This document shows, piece by piece, positions 11,811 to 21,191 of a stretch of DNA of 64,000 bases. The stretch is from Acidobacteriaceae bacterium (GTDB lineage: Bacteria > Acidobacteriota > Terriglobia > Terriglobales > Acidobacteriaceae), in contig DAIDKP010000016.1 of NCBI GenBank assembly GCA_027449965.1, positions 62,001 through 126,000 of the forward strand, written 5' to 3'. The notes below the pieces were generated by a model. It saw nothing but the letters and a program-made list of their open reading frames with translations, had not been told where the DNA came from and did no database searches. The translations under genes were made by a program, and so were the position numbers. Position 1 is the first letter of the stretch, and each line of letters opens with the position of its first letter.

Positions 11811-12335
11811 CTACGTGCCCGGATCGAGCTGGAAATCCGGGAAAAGCATTGCTCGCTCGGCAGAAGCAGGTTGCGTCGTCGTTCGAGGCTTGCGACGCAC
11901 GGTGGGCACTGGATCTCGGCTCAGTATCTCCCGCAAATCTCGCAGCTCAGCCTCGATCTGTTTCAGCGGATTGGAAGCAAGCGGGGCAGGAGCTTTTGGC
12001 GATGCAACGGGCGCTCCTGCAGTCAACCCGAGCGAAGTCTCCGCAGCAGGCATAGCCAACGCCTGGCGCGCACCTGCAAGAGTAAAACCCTGCACGTGAA
12101 CAAGCTGATGAATGCGCAGCGCCATCTCCAACTCGCGACGACGATAGAGCCTTTGCCCTGTGCCACCTTTCGCAGGCCGAAGCTGCGGAAACTGCGTCTC
12201 CCAGAAGCGCAATACCGACGTTGCTACGCCACAAATCCGCGCGACTTCACCGATCCGGTAGTACAAGCGATCCGGGATTGCAACCGATGCTTGCGACTCC
12301 TGTTTCTGGTCGACTTTGCGACCCATTCGGGCCAT
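11811..12335 (-). CDS. MerR-family transcriptional regulator
   Basis: A 174-residue regulator with a MerR-type winged helix-turn-helix near the N-terminus: YYRIGEVARICGVATSVLRF followed by WETQFPQLRPAKGGTGQRLY. This is the subclass that reads FWE-x-F-P-x-L-x-P, seen in many uncharacterised MerR proteins of acidobacteria and deltaproteobacteria. After the domain comes an Ala/Pro-rich linker and a short coiled coil (LKQIEAELRDLREIL) likely used for dimerisation. No metal-binding cysteine cluster is visible. I start at ATG 12335 because GGAGGCGGAG lies just upstream; the frame is open to 12380. Divergent from the ATP-grasp gene. Confidence 0.85.
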   Translation of the reverse strand: MARMGRKVDQKQESQASVAIPDRLYYRIGEVARICGVATSVLRFWETQFPQLRPAKGGTGQRLYRRRELEMALRIHQLVHVQGFTLAGARQALAMPAAETSLGLTAGAPVASPKAPAPLASNPLKQIEAELRDLREILSRDPVPTVRRKPRTTTQPASAERAMLFPDFQLDPGT

Positions 12336-12581
12336 TTTCTCCGCCTCCATGACGACGACAGACAATACAGGCTGTGCCATTCAGTTCAGAGCGAGTATAG
12401 CCGACAGGCGCCCTCCACAACAGATTTTTCTTGATCGGCACCAGGTCTGAGATTGCTTTGCATCACCATGGTGCAGTAACCTGCAAACGATTCTCCCCCC
12501 TCGGCAAACGCTTCATCGCTGTCCATTCTGCTGAGTCATCCGTTGCATTTTTCAACCTGCGGTTCTGGAGTATGAGTCTCA

Positions 12582-13817
12582 ATGAAGAGTATCCATGCGG
12601 AAACTTTGTCGAAAGATGTGCCGACTGAGCCAATCCCGCGCACGATACGAAACCTGGTACAGCTTGGCTTCTGGGCGCCCTCGATGGCATTTCTCCGCCG
12701 TTGTCGTGAAGCAGGTATCGCGGTCCACCTGATGCCACTCCGAGACAGCGCTGCCACTGGCTTGACACGAAATCCAAGCTGCCCGAGCGCCGCCATCACG
12801 TCCCTCGGAGAGAGCATCCCCTGGGGAATCGACAAGCCTTCACAGGTGCTTGAAACCGTTCTTGCATTTGTACAATCCGTTCAAGCCGAAGCGATCAGCA
12901 GTGACGATGAAGCCACCCTGTTGTGGCTCGCCATTCATCGCAGCGCCTTTGAGCCATCCTGTCGCGTCATGACCTCTCCGGCATCTTCGATGCAGCGACT
13001 CCTGCAAAAATCCGAACAAGCCGCTCTCGCCACTCAATCTGGTTTTTCTGTTCTTCCCACCTGGCTCATCGAAACGTCAGAAGATGCGGAAATACCGGCT
13101 GAAACCAGTTTTCCACTTTGCCTTCGACCGACAAGGATGAGTTCTGTCCTGCCAGTCTTCAAGGCTCGGCGTGTCAACACGCGCACCGCCCTGCAAACCT
13201 TCCTCAGCGAGTTGCAGTGGACCAGCCCTCTGATCGCTCAGCCCTTTTGTTTGGGGCCAAACCTTGTCCTGCATGGCGTACGCAAAGCCGATGGGCATCT
13301 CCTCACGCTCGAGTGTTTCCGCACTGTTCGCAAACATCACGGCTTTGCTCTCACCATCGAGCGCTGCCCAACGCCGATTTCCATCCATCATGCGGCCATT
13401 CGTTTCGCGGAGTTAGCCGACCTTCACGGTGCCTTTCACTTTGATTTGCTGCAGTCAGCTGAGACCGGCGAAGTTTACTTTCTGGAAGTGAACTACCGTA
13501 TGGGTGGAACGACAGCAAAAGTTGTCCGCATGGGCTTCGATGAACCGATGCTGGCGCTTCAAGCCTTTGACCTCTACCCGCCCCAGCAGCCGAAACCCCT
13601 TTCGCTTCGCAAACGAGCAACCGGCAAGCGCATGCTGGTCGGTTGCATGTTGGAAAGCTTGCATCGCTCTCCGAGCGAGTTGGATTATCCCCAGGATTCA
13701 GCGTTCGATCGCTTTTTCAGCAGCGTTTTTCAGTTATTCACCGTTCCCGACGCGCTCCTGTCATGGAAAGATCTGCGCGGAAGCTTCTGGTACCTTCGAT
13801 ACGGTGGCAGAATGTAA
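12582..13817 (+). CDS. Orphan ATP-grasp domain protein
   Basis: A 411-residue protein with the layout of a stand-alone ATP-grasp ligase: an N-terminal pre-ATP-grasp segment (FLRRCREAGIAVHLMPLRDS), a middle lobe (FPLCLRPTRMSS and the QPFCLG segment after it) and the metal-binding end of the fold EVYFLEVNYRMGGTTAK, where Glu and Asn would bind Mg2+. It ends with a 70-residue tail rich in aromatic residues. Closest in style to CarB-like / D-Ala-D-Ala-ligase-like ATP-grasp proteins of unknown substrate. No peptide, polyketide or amino-acid ligase partner is adjacent. It is divergent from a MerR gene, which could control it. Start at ATG 12582 is the first in frame. Confidence 0.75.
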   Translation: MKSIHAETLSKDVPTEPIPRTIRNLVQLGFWAPSMAFLRRCREAGIAVHLMPLRDSAATGLTRNPSCPSAAITSLGESIPWGIDKPSQVLETVLAFVQSVQAEAISSDDEATLLWLAIHRSAFEPSCRVMTSPASSMQRLLQKSEQAALATQSGFSVLPTWLIETSEDAEIPAETSFPLCLRPTRMSSVLPVFKARRVNTRTALQTFLSELQWTSPLIAQPFCLGPNLVLHGVRKADGHLLTLECFRTVRKHHGFALTIERCPTPISIHHAAIRFAELADLHGAFHFDLLQSAETGEVYFLEVNYRMGGTTAKVVRMGFDEPMLALQAFDLYPPQQPKPLSLRKRATGKRMLVGCMLESLHRSPSELDYPQDSAFDRFFSSVFQLFTVPDALLSWKDLRGSFWYLRYGGRM

Positions 13818-13862
13818 GCAGTTTCGTGCAACTATCTCACATGCAGTATTCCTGCCCCATTT

Positions 13863-14354
13863 CTACAGCAGCTTTTCGATATGCTCTTCCAGGTCAGCCG
13901 GTGCCGTCTTCGGTGCAAAACGTTCCACCGGATGCCCACTGCGATCCACCAGAAACTTGGTAAAATTCCATTTGATCGCCTCAGAACCCAGAAAACCCTT
14001 CACTTCGCTCGTCAGATATTTATACAGCGGATGCGCGCCAGCGCCGTTAACTTCAATCCGCGCAAAGATGGGAAAACTCACGCCATAGTTCATCTGGCAG
14101 AACTCCGAAATGTCCGCAGCCGTTCCCGGCTCCTGAGCGCCAAACTGATTGCACGGGAAGCCCACGACCACCAGCCCGCGATCTTTGTACTTTTGATAGA
14201 GCGCCTCCAGTCCTGCATATTGCGGCGTAAATCCACAGCGGGATGCGGTGTTCACAATCAGCAGTACCTTGCCTGCAAAACTGGAAAAGTCACATTCCTT
14301 ACCGTCTAGCAAGGTGGCCGAGAAGGAATAGACTGAAGATGTTGCAACTGTCAT
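13863..14354 (-). CDS. Glutathione peroxidase (thiol peroxidase, GPx family)
   Basis: A 163-residue GPx-family enzyme. The peroxidatic cysteine is at residue 40 in [12 protein letters not shown], the second family block is [13 protein letters not shown] (Gln 74 of the catalytic tetrad), and [10 protein letters not shown] supplies Trp 129 and Asn 130. It uses cysteine, not selenocysteine. Bacterial enzymes of this type reduce peroxides mostly with thioredoxin; Cys 86 or Cys 68 might serve as resolving thiol, which I cannot decide. No signal peptide, so cytoplasmic. Convergent with the ATP-grasp gene (45-base gap). Confidence 0.93.
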   Translation of the reverse strand: MTVATSSVYSFSATLLDGKECDFSSFAGKVLLIVNTASRCGFTPQYAGLEALYQKYKDRGLVVVGFPCNQFGAQEPGTAADISEFCQMNYGVSFPIFARIEVNGAGAHPLYKYLTSEVKGFLGSEAIKWNFTKFLVDRSGHPVERFAPKTAPADLEEHIEKLL

Positions 14355-14498
14355 GGATTTTGCCTCACCTGTAGGAATCTAGCGCGTCTATTCATAAGTT
14401 AATCCAAATGAGCCGGACCACGGATACAAATCAGGAAATCCATCATCCTGCACCCGGATCAACAAATTCTTCCGGGGAACTCGACGAGGAATCAACAA

Positions 14499-14690
14499 AT
14501 GGACGTGAATGATGGCAGATTTTGCTGCTCTGGATGCGGCGAATGGAACGAAACATTCGTTGATCCATCGGCAGGATTGCGACAATCCTACGTGGAAGAC
14601 TGTCAGGTATGCTGCAAGCCCAATGTGCTTCAGATTCGTTGGCTTGAATCTCTACAAAGTTGGCAAATTGAGTCGGAATTGGAGAGTTGA
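14499..14690 (+). CDS. CPXCG-type cysteine-rich small protein
   Basis: A 63-residue protein with two cysteine pairs: FCCSGCGEW near residue 9 and QSYVEDCQVCCKPNVLQI about 25 residues later. This is the layout of the CPXCG cysteine-rich family (short bacterial proteins with C-P-x-C-G and Y-x-E-D-C-x-V-C-C-x-P); the first motif here is degenerate (C-S-G-C-G). The four cysteines probably bind one zinc. GAGGA lies about 9 bases before the ATG. It sits between the divergent peroxidase gene and bamA. Function of the family is unknown. Confidence 0.8.
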   Translation: MDVNDGRFCCSGCGEWNETFVDPSAGLRQSYVEDCQVCCKPNVLQIRWLESLQSWQIESELES

Positions 14691-14762
14691 ACCATTTGCA
14701 GTCCAACACAGATTTGGGCCGGGGTGGTGCGGTCCAATATAATCAAATTTTCGTCAACCATC

Positions 14763-17700
14763 ATGGATTCCGGGGAAACTCTCTCCGGGGGCATGCGGTC
14801 CGGATGCAGGAGTCTCTGGCTCCGGCCACTACGATTTTCGAGCAGTGAGGGTGCGCTTATTTTTCCCGTTCAGTCGATCTATGCACTGTGTTCTTCCAGT
14901 GGTTCCCGCGAAGAGGTGACTTCCGCGAGCGCCGAGCGCCCTCGATCACGCAATTCGCTCTTCGGGCGTCTCCCCGTCGCGCTGCGTAGCTGGCGCGCAC
15001 TGGCCATTGCGCTCGCCGTTTTCAGCATCTTTTCCAGCTTCTCGCTTCGTCTTTCCGCGCAGGAAGGGCCAAACACGATCTATCAGATCCGCGTCATTGG
15101 CAATCGGCGAATCCCTAAGGAAACGATCCTGGCTCGCCTGTTCACCCACGTTGGCGACACCTACGATCCAGCTTCGATCGAGCGCGACTTCAACTCGTTG
15201 TGGAATACGGGCTATTTCGAGGATCTCCGGATTGAGCGCGAAGACTCCGAGAAGGGCATCATTCTCGACATCTTCGTCTTGGAGCGCCCCACCATCCGCG
15301 AGATCAACTACAAAGGATTGAATTCCGTCTCGCAATCGGACGTGCTGGATCGCTTCAAAAAAGAAAAAGTCGGCCTTTCGGTGGAAAGCCAGTACGATCC
15401 AACGAAGATCAAGCACGCAGAAACCGTGCTCAAGCAGTTGCTGGCTGAACACGGCCATCAGTTCGCGACCATTCGCACCGAAGTCAAGCGCATTCCGCCT
15501 GCTTCCGTCCAGGTAAACTTCAACATCAAGGAAGGTCCGACCGTCAAAGTCGGCAACATCAAGTTTGTTGGAAATCAGCACATCAGCAGCCTGATTCTCC
15601 GCCGCTCGATGAAAAATCTCCGGCCCATCGGCATTCCCTACTCCATCTTCTTCGAGGATCTTTTCCCCAAGACCTATGACAGCTCCAAGCTGGAAGAAGA
15701 CTCGGAACGCGTTCGCCAGGCATATCGTGACCGCGGATACTACAACGCCGCCGTGGAAGACCCAAAGACCCAGATTCGCGATCAGGGCGGACTCAACCTT
15801 TTCACCTTCCAACCGAATAAAGGTAAGCGCATCGATATCCTGATGCCCATCGAAGAGGGCCAGCGTTATCGGCTGAGCCACATCACCTTCACCGGCAACA
15901 AGGCCGTGAACAATACTCGCGCGCTGCGCAACACCTTCCCCATCAAGGATGGTGCCATCTTCAACGCAACTGCGATCGGCAAGGGCCTTGAGAACCTCAA
16001 GAAAGCCTACGGCCAGCTTGGTTACATCAACTTCGGAGCCATTCCCAGCGCTACTGTTGACGACAAGAATCACACCGTTGCGCTCAATGTCGACATCGAC
16101 GAGGGCAAGCAGTTCTATGTTTCGCGCATCGAGATTCAGGGCAATACGCTCACTCGTGACCGCGTCATTCGCCGCGAACTACTGTTGCAGGAAGGTCAGG
16201 TCTACAACTCTCAACTCTGGGAGTACAGCCTGCTCCGGCTCAACCAGCTGGATTACTTCGATCCCCTCAAAGTCGATCAGGATACCGAAGCCCACCAGAA
16301 TACCGAAGCCGGAACCGTTGACCTGTTGCTCAAGGTCAAGGAAAAGGGCAAGAACTCCATTGGCTTGAATGGTGGCGTCTCCGGCCTTGAAGGCGCATTC
16401 CTCGGTTTGAACTACCAGACCAACAACTTTCTCGGTCTGGGCGAGACATTGAGCCTGCAGGCAAACCTGGGCAACGTGCAGCGGCAGTTCCTCTTCGGTT
16501 TCACTCAGCCTTACTTCCACAACCGTCCATTGAACATCGGCTTTCAGGTCTTCAATACCAAGTCCGACTACAACCCGGCAAAGAACTATGCCGCCTCGGC
16601 AGGCATCGGCTATAACCAGCAGCAGGCAAACAACACCCTAGTGCAGAACTACAACAGCGCGCAGACGGGCATGAACTTCTCCATGAGCTACCCGCTGCCA
16701 CACCACAACTTCCAGCGCGTCGGCTTCACCTACTCACTGACTCGCGCCACCATCACAGCCTTTAGCTCCGCCTCGCAGGAGCTGTTCAACACCTTGAACT
16801 TCCGCTCTGGCATTCAGGGTCAAAACGCTCTGGCTGGCATTGTGAACAGCTCCATCTCCCTCAGCTACTCTCTGAGCACGATCAGCAATCCGATGCGACC
16901 ACGCACCGGCAAGGAGTTCTCGGCTCTGGTCCAGACCTCCGGTCTGTTCGGCGATGTCCGTTACGTCATGCCTGCCCTTGCCTACAAGCAGTTCACGCCG
17001 ATGAAAGGACTCTGGCCCTCGTCGCAGGGTCGCAATGTGCTCGGATGGCGCGCCGAACTCAAATATATCCAGGGTTACGGCGGCGATGTGGCGCCGCCAA
17101 ACAATCGTTTCTACGCTGGCGGCGAGGCTGACCTGCGCGGATTCGATGTTCGCTCGGCAACGCCCTACGCCTACATTCCAAACCGCATCAGTTTCCAGCT
17201 TGAGAATCCTGACGGAAGCTGCGTCCCCCGTGACCCCTACAATCCGCAGCTTCGTCAATGCATCCAGATTCCGCTGCCGGTTTACAGCATCGTCTCCATC
17301 GGTGGCGACACAGACTTCACCAACAACCTGGAATATCGCATTCCAATCGTCGGACCGGTTACCTTCGCCATCTTCGATGACTTTGGCATCGACTCTTCAG
17401 TTGACAACAACCAGCTCCAGGAAAGTCCGGAAGGCTACGCCGCTCTGAACTCACCTCTGTACGGTTGCCCGGTCTACAACAACGGCACATGTGAAGGCGG
17501 CGTGCCCATTCACTTCAGTGACTACATCCGTCCGCTGACCGGCACAAACTTCAAGCCGCGCATGTCTACCGGTGGCGAACTCCAGGTGATCATGCCCATC
17601 ATCAATGCACCGGTTCGCCTCTACTACGCCTGGAACCCGATGCGTATTGATCGTCAGAACCCGGGGGAAACGCTCATCACTCGCTCCATGTTCCCGCCGG

Positions 17701-17810
17701 GCGGCGCAGGCGATTACTCCTATCAACGGGCCATCGAGTTGTACGGGCCGCAGTATCTGCTTCGCGAGCCGCATGCCACCTTCCGTCTGACGGTATCCAC
17801 TACCTTCTAA
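14763..17810 (+). CDS. bamA: Outer membrane protein assembly factor BamA
   Basis: An Omp85-family protein of about 1015 residues that folds and inserts beta-barrel proteins in the outer membrane. Five POTRA repeats follow the export signal (IYQIRVIGNRRIPKETILAR; IREINYKGLNSVSQSDVL; VKVGNIKFVGNQHISSLILR; YRLSHITFTGNKAVN; FYVSRIEIQGNTLTRDRVI), then a 16-stranded-type barrel with FYAGGEADLRGFD (the loop-6 region) and a C-terminal TVSTTF. The start is unclear: the frame opens at GTG 14724, ATG 14763 is the first ATG, and GTG 14916 would give the shortest signal peptide, since the hydrophobic core (ALAIALAVFSIFSSF) begins about 80 residues in. skp follows, as in other Gram-negatives. Confidence 0.93.
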   Translation: MDSGETLSGGMRSGCRSLWLRPLRFSSSEGALIFPVQSIYALCSSSGSREEVTSASAERPRSRNSLFGRLPVALRSWRALAIALAVFSIFSSFSLRLSAQEGPNTIYQIRVIGNRRIPKETILARLFTHVGDTYDPASIERDFNSLWNTGYFEDLRIEREDSEKGIILDIFVLERPTIREINYKGLNSVSQSDVLDRFKKEKVGLSVESQYDPTKIKHAETVLKQLLAEHGHQFATIRTEVKRIPPASVQVNFNIKEGPTVKVGNIKFVGNQHISSLILRRSMKNLRPIGIPYSIFFEDLFPKTYDSSKLEEDSERVRQAYRDRGYYNAAVEDPKTQIRDQGGLNLFTFQPNKGKRIDILMPIEEGQRYRLSHITFTGNKAVNNTRALRNTFPIKDGAIFNATAIGKGLENLKKAYGQLGYINFGAIPSATVDDKNHTVALNVDIDEGKQFYVSRIEIQGNTLTRDRVIRRELLLQEGQVYNSQLWEYSLLRLNQLDYFDPLKVDQDTEAHQNTEAGTVDLLLKVKEKGKNSIGLNGGVSGLEGAFLGLNYQTNNFLGLGETLSLQANLGNVQRQFLFGFTQPYFHNRPLNIGFQVFNTKSDYNPAKNYAASAGIGYNQQQANNTLVQNYNSAQTGMNFSMSYPLPHHNFQRVGFTYSLTRATITAFSSASQELFNTLNFRSGIQGQNALAGIVNSSISLSYSLSTISNPMRPRTGKEFSALVQTSGLFGDVRYVMPALAYKQFTPMKGLWPSSQGRNVLGWRAELKYIQGYGGDVAPPNNRFYAGGEADLRGFDVRSATPYAYIPNRISFQLENPDGSCVPRDPYNPQLRQCIQIPLPVYSIVSIGGDTDFTNNLEYRIPIVGPVTFAIFDDFGIDSSVDNNQLQESPEGYAALNSPLYGCPVYNNGTCEGGVPIHFSDYIRPLTGTNFKPRMSTGGELQVIMPIINAPVRLYYAWNPMRIDRQNPGETLITRSMFPPGGAGDYSYQRAIELYGPQYLLREPHATFRLTVSTTF

Positions 17811-17832
17811 GCTAAGACTCGATCAAAAGAAC

Positions 17833-17865
17833 AAAGCCCTTCCACACAACGGTGCGAAGGGCTTT
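17833..17865 (+). terminator. Intrinsic terminator of bamA
   Basis: Arms 17833-17842 and 17856-17865 (AAAGCCCTTC / GAAGGGCTTT) with a 13-base loop, followed by TTC; the right arm runs into a T5 tract. It starts 23 bases after the bamA stop and separates bamA from the independently promoted skp gene. Confidence 0.85.
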
Positions 17866-17927
17866 TTCATGTGTACATCTGCAATACAGGAAAAGCCGGA
17901 ATATGCAGAAACACCGCTGCTTCCGCA

Positions 17928-17956
17928 TTGACCAAGGCAGGGGGCACTCCTATAAT
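17928..17956 (+). promoter_or_regulatory. Near-consensus sigma-70 promoter of skp
   Basis: TTGACC at 17928-17933 and a perfect TATAAT at 17951-17956 are spaced 17 bases apart, the best match to a sigma-70 promoter that I see in the window. Transcription would start near 17963, leaving a leader of about 144 bases before the skp ATG. In that leader I see no convincing riboswitch or ORF. Confidence 0.75.
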
Positions 17957-18106
17957 CCAGATAGTTCCTGCTGACGTTTCTGTCCGCATACTGCCTTGGT
18001 TTCGCCTGATTCAAGTCGGGCAAATCAGAGACAGAGCAGAGAGACACCAAACAGGAGGCAACGTCTTGCTTCCTTGACGGAATGCGGGCAAACCCAAACA
18101 GGAAAA

Positions 18107-18763
18107 ATGAAGGAGTTTCAGAAGTCCATGAATCGTACTCTAGCCATTGCAGTCCTCGCGGTTTCGAGCATGACCCTTGGAGCCGTCGCGCAAATGCCTG
18201 CCACACGGGCTGCGTCCACCGCTCCAGCGGGTCCCACCAAGATCGCCGTAATCGCCTTTCAGGCGGCCGTTGCGCAGACCAACGAAGGTCAGCGCGACTT
18301 CGCCGATCTGCAAAAAAAGTTTGAACCCAAGCGCGCTCAGCTCAAGTCTCTCAACGACCAGATCGAGTCCATGAAGAAGCAACTCCAGGGACAGGCCTCG
18401 ACCATGACTCCGGCGCAGACTGCGGCCACCACAAAGAGCATCGACGAAAAGACCAAGCAGTTGCAGCGGGATGCTCAGGACGCGCAGGCTGACTTTCAGC
18501 AGGCCGTTCAGGATATGTACAACTCCCTCGCATCCAAGGTCTACGACGTCCTGAACACTTATGCCAAGCAGCACGAGTATACGATGGTGGTGGATGTCAG
18601 CCAGCAGCAAAGCCCTGTTCTCTGGGCGGCGGACTCGACCAACATCACCAAGCAGATCGTCGATGCTTACAACGCCAAGTCTGGCGTCCCAGCTCCGGCT
18701 CAATCCGCGGGTCAATCGGGCGGCCTTCCTTCGGCTCCAGCTCCCAAGCCAGCTTCTCACTGA
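18107..18763 (+). CDS. skp: Periplasmic chaperone Skp/OmpH family
   Basis: A 218-residue exported protein. After a signal peptide (NRTLAIAVLAVSSMTLGAVAQ) comes the OmpH/Skp core: KIAVIAFQAAVAQTNEGQRD, a long charged coiled coil (FADLQKKFEPKRAQLKSLND and KSIDEKTKQLQRDAQDAQAD) forming the tentacles, and the closing strand YTMVVDVSQQQSPVLWA. Skp holds unfolded outer-membrane proteins on their way to BamA, which is encoded just upstream. The tail is Pro/Ala/Ser-rich. Two starts are possible: ATG 18107 (AGGA 4 bases before) or ATG 18128 (AAGGAG 12 bases before, cleaner signal peptide). Confidence 0.9.
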   Translation: MKEFQKSMNRTLAIAVLAVSSMTLGAVAQMPATRAASTAPAGPTKIAVIAFQAAVAQTNEGQRDFADLQKKFEPKRAQLKSLNDQIESMKKQLQGQASTMTPAQTAATTKSIDEKTKQLQRDAQDAQADFQQAVQDMYNSLASKVYDVLNTYAKQHEYTMVVDVSQQQSPVLWAADSTNITKQIVDAYNAKSGVPAPAQSAGQSGGLPSAPAPKPASH

Positions 18764-18784
18764 GGCATCACTATCTGCCCTCCG

Positions 18785-18842
18785 GCTTCAAAGAGCCAGA
18801 AAAGCCCCGGTAGTGACCGGGGCTTTTCTGGCTCTTTGAAGC
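18785..18842 (+). terminator. Very strong perfect hairpin terminator of skp
   Basis: A perfect 26-bp stem (arms 18785-18810 and 18817-18842) around the 6-base loop TAGTGA. The central part GAAAAGCCCCGG / CCGGGGCTTTTC has the form of an intrinsic terminator, reading T-rich on either strand, so it can block transcription from both sides. It starts 22 bases after the skp stop. Confidence 0.9.
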
Positions 18843-19175
18843 TGCTTGCACGAGGCATGGCGGATCGTTCCAAAGAAAAAACTCGCCTGTCGCAATCTGT
18901 GGAAAATAATGTGGAAGAAATCTGTGAAAACTTCACAAAGCAAGTCCTCCAACTTGCCTGAGCGGCCTGCTCCCATCTAGGGAAAATTGCAAGTCTATTT
19001 ATTTGATGCACTTATAAGAACTAATCTGCGGCAGGAATCTAGTTGACAAACAGCTGTCCCGTTATGTTATGGCGTGCGAGCTTTCCACAGTTCGCCATGA
19101 AAATTTCGTGAATCTGGTTCAGTTTCTGCGTCAAAACCATCGATGAAAACGACTTACGCGCACTCTGAGGATGAG
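18843..19175. other. Non-coding gap between skp and lepA with DnaA-box-like sites
   Basis: No credible gene is seen in these 333 bases. The stretch 18898-18931 carries three sites in tandem, 12-13 bases apart and on the same strand, that resemble DnaA boxes read on the minus strand: TTTTCCACA (full match to TTWTNCACA), TCTTCCACA and GTTTTCACA (one mismatch each). A fourth, CTTTCCACA (one mismatch), lies at 19081-19089 on the plus strand. An A/T-rich block (about 18986-19023) lies between. A TTGACA / TGTTAT pair is at 19043-19070. The neighbouring genes converge here. Confidence 0.45.
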
Positions 19176-20987
19176 TCAGTTTTGAATGTCCTCGCCCACG
19201 CGCAGAACCGCCAGGAAGGCTTCCTGTGGAATATCCACCTTGCCAATGCGCTTCATGCGCTTTTTGCCTTCCTTCTGTTTCTCCAACAGCTTGCGCTTAC
19301 GACTGATATCGCCACCATAACACTTGGCGATAACATTCTTTCGTAATGCGGCCACCGTCTCGCGTGCAACCACCTTTGAGCCAATTGCTGCCTGAATGGC
19401 AACCTCAAATTGCTGGCGCGGAATGAGTTCGCGCATCTTCGACACCAACGCACGGCCTCGCTCATAGGCGTGATCGCGATGCACGATGATCGACAGCGCA
19501 TCCACCGGATCGCCGGAGACGAGAATGTCCATCTTCACCATTGGCGATACCCACATCCCTGCCGGTTGATAATCCAGCGAAGCATACCCGCGCGAAACGG
19601 ACTTCAGTCTGTCATAGAAATCCAGCACAATCTCATTCAGCGGCAGTTCATAGGTCAGCATCACCCGTGTCGGCGTCACATACTCAAAATTCAGCTGCTT
19701 TCCCCGCTTCTCTTCCACCAGCTTCAGGATCCCCCCAACGTACTCTTCATTGGTCAGGATCATGGCGCGGATGATCGGCTCTTCGATCTTCTCGATATTG
19801 GTCGTCTCCGGCCAGCGCGAGGGATTATCCACCTCCACCACTTCACCACTGGTCAGCGTGATCCGATATCGCACACCCGGTGCCGTGGTAATCAAATCCA
19901 GGTTGTACTCTCGCTCAATGCGTTCCTGAATGATCTCCATATGCAGCAGGCCCAGAAATCCGCATCGAAAGCCAAATCCAAGCGCCACTGAAGACTCCGG
20001 CTCAAAAAAGAAGCTGGAGTCGTTCAGCCGAAGCTTTTCCAGCGCGTCGCGCAGCAACGTATGCTCGTGGGAGTCCACCGTATACAGGCCCGCGAAGACC
20101 ATCGGCATCGTCTCCATAAAGCCGGGAAGCGCTCCTTCAGCAGGTCGATCTACTTCTGTTACCGTGTCTCCAATCTGTGTGTCGGCTACGTTCTTGATCG
20201 TCGCCGTAAAAAAACCGACTTCGCCTGCAGTCAACTCCGGAATCTCAACCGGCTTTGGCGTCAGCACGCCCATAGCATCAATCGTGTAGACGCTGTTATT
20301 CGCCATAAAACGGATGCGTTGACCCTTGAACATTCGTCCGTTCATAATTCGGGCCAACACCACCACGCCGCGATACGGATCAAACCAGGAATCAAAGATC
20401 AGTGCCTGCAGCGGAGCCTTTGCATCTCCCTTCGGCGCGGGCAGCCGATGCACAATCGCCTCCAGTACCTCTTCAATGCCCTGGCCCGTCTTGGCGCTCA
20501 CAGGAATAGCGTCGGTTGCATCCAGCCCCACTGCCTGCTCAATCGCCTCCTGTGTTCGCGTGATGTCCGCCGACGGCAGATCAATCTTATTGATGACAGG
20601 AACGATCTCAAGACCACTGTTGATCGCCAGAAACGCGTTTGCCAGCGTCTGAGCCTCCACTCCCTGGCTCGCATCCACCACCAGCAGCGCTCCCTCACAG
20701 GAAGCCAATGATCGCGAGACCTCGTAACTGAAATCCACATGACCCGGCGTATCAATCAGATTGAGCTGATACGTCACACCATCACGCGCCTGATACATCA
20801 TGCGCACGGCATGAGCTTTGATGGTGATTCCGCGCTCTCGCTCCAGATCCATCGCATCCAGCACTTGCGCCTGCATCTCTCGCGCCGTCAGAGAGCCGGT
20901 CTGCTCCAGCAGCCGATCGGAGAGGGTCGATTTTCCGTGGTCGATATGCGCAATGATTGCGAAATTTCTGAGTAAATGCGATTCCAT
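19176..20987 (-). CDS. lepA: Elongation factor 4 (LepA), ribosome back-translocase GTPase
   Basis: A 603-residue translational GTPase. It begins [20 protein letters not shown], containing the P-loop, followed by [14 protein letters not shown] (switch I), DTPGHVDF (switch II), NKIDLPSAD (base recognition) and the LepA-specific C-terminal domain ([53 protein letters not shown]). ATG 20987 gives the normal family length; the frame is open 17 codons further to a GTG at 21038 but the extra residues do not fit the family. Divergent from the mltD-like gene. Confidence 0.97.
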   Translation of the reverse strand: MESHLLRNFAIIAHIDHGKSTLSDRLLEQTGSLTAREMQAQVLDAMDLERERGITIKAHAVRMMYQARDGVTYQLNLIDTPGHVDFSYEVSRSLASCEGALLVVDASQGVEAQTLANAFLAINSGLEIVPVINKIDLPSADITRTQEAIEQAVGLDATDAIPVSAKTGQGIEEVLEAIVHRLPAPKGDAKAPLQALIFDSWFDPYRGVVVLARIMNGRMFKGQRIRFMANNSVYTIDAMGVLTPKPVEIPELTAGEVGFFTATIKNVADTQIGDTVTEVDRPAEGALPGFMETMPMVFAGLYTVDSHEHTLLRDALEKLRLNDSSFFFEPESSVALGFGFRCGFLGLLHMEIIQERIEREYNLDLITTAPGVRYRITLTSGEVVEVDNPSRWPETTNIEKIEEPIIRAMILTNEEYVGGILKLVEEKRGKQLNFEYVTPTRVMLTYELPLNEIVLDFYDRLKSVSRGYASLDYQPAGMWVSPMVKMDILVSGDPVDALSIIVHRDHAYERGRALVSKMRELIPRQQFEVAIQAAIGSKVVARETVAALRKNVIAKCYGGDISRKRKLLEKQKEGKKRMKRIGKVDIPQEAFLAVLRVGEDIQN

Positions 20988-21191
20988 AGGCGGGTCGACG
21001 AGACGCGCTTCGGAGGAAATCCCGAAGGCTGATCTCACTAAGATAGCTTATCATCGGGAGAGTCACAGAATGTTGCCGCGCAGCGCCAGCACACTCGGCA
21101 TGAGATCAGCGCAATCGGCATAACCATGGATTTGGGCGATGCAATGGATCGAGGCGCGAAGTGCCTCCATCGTTCGCCATCAGGACAGGGA

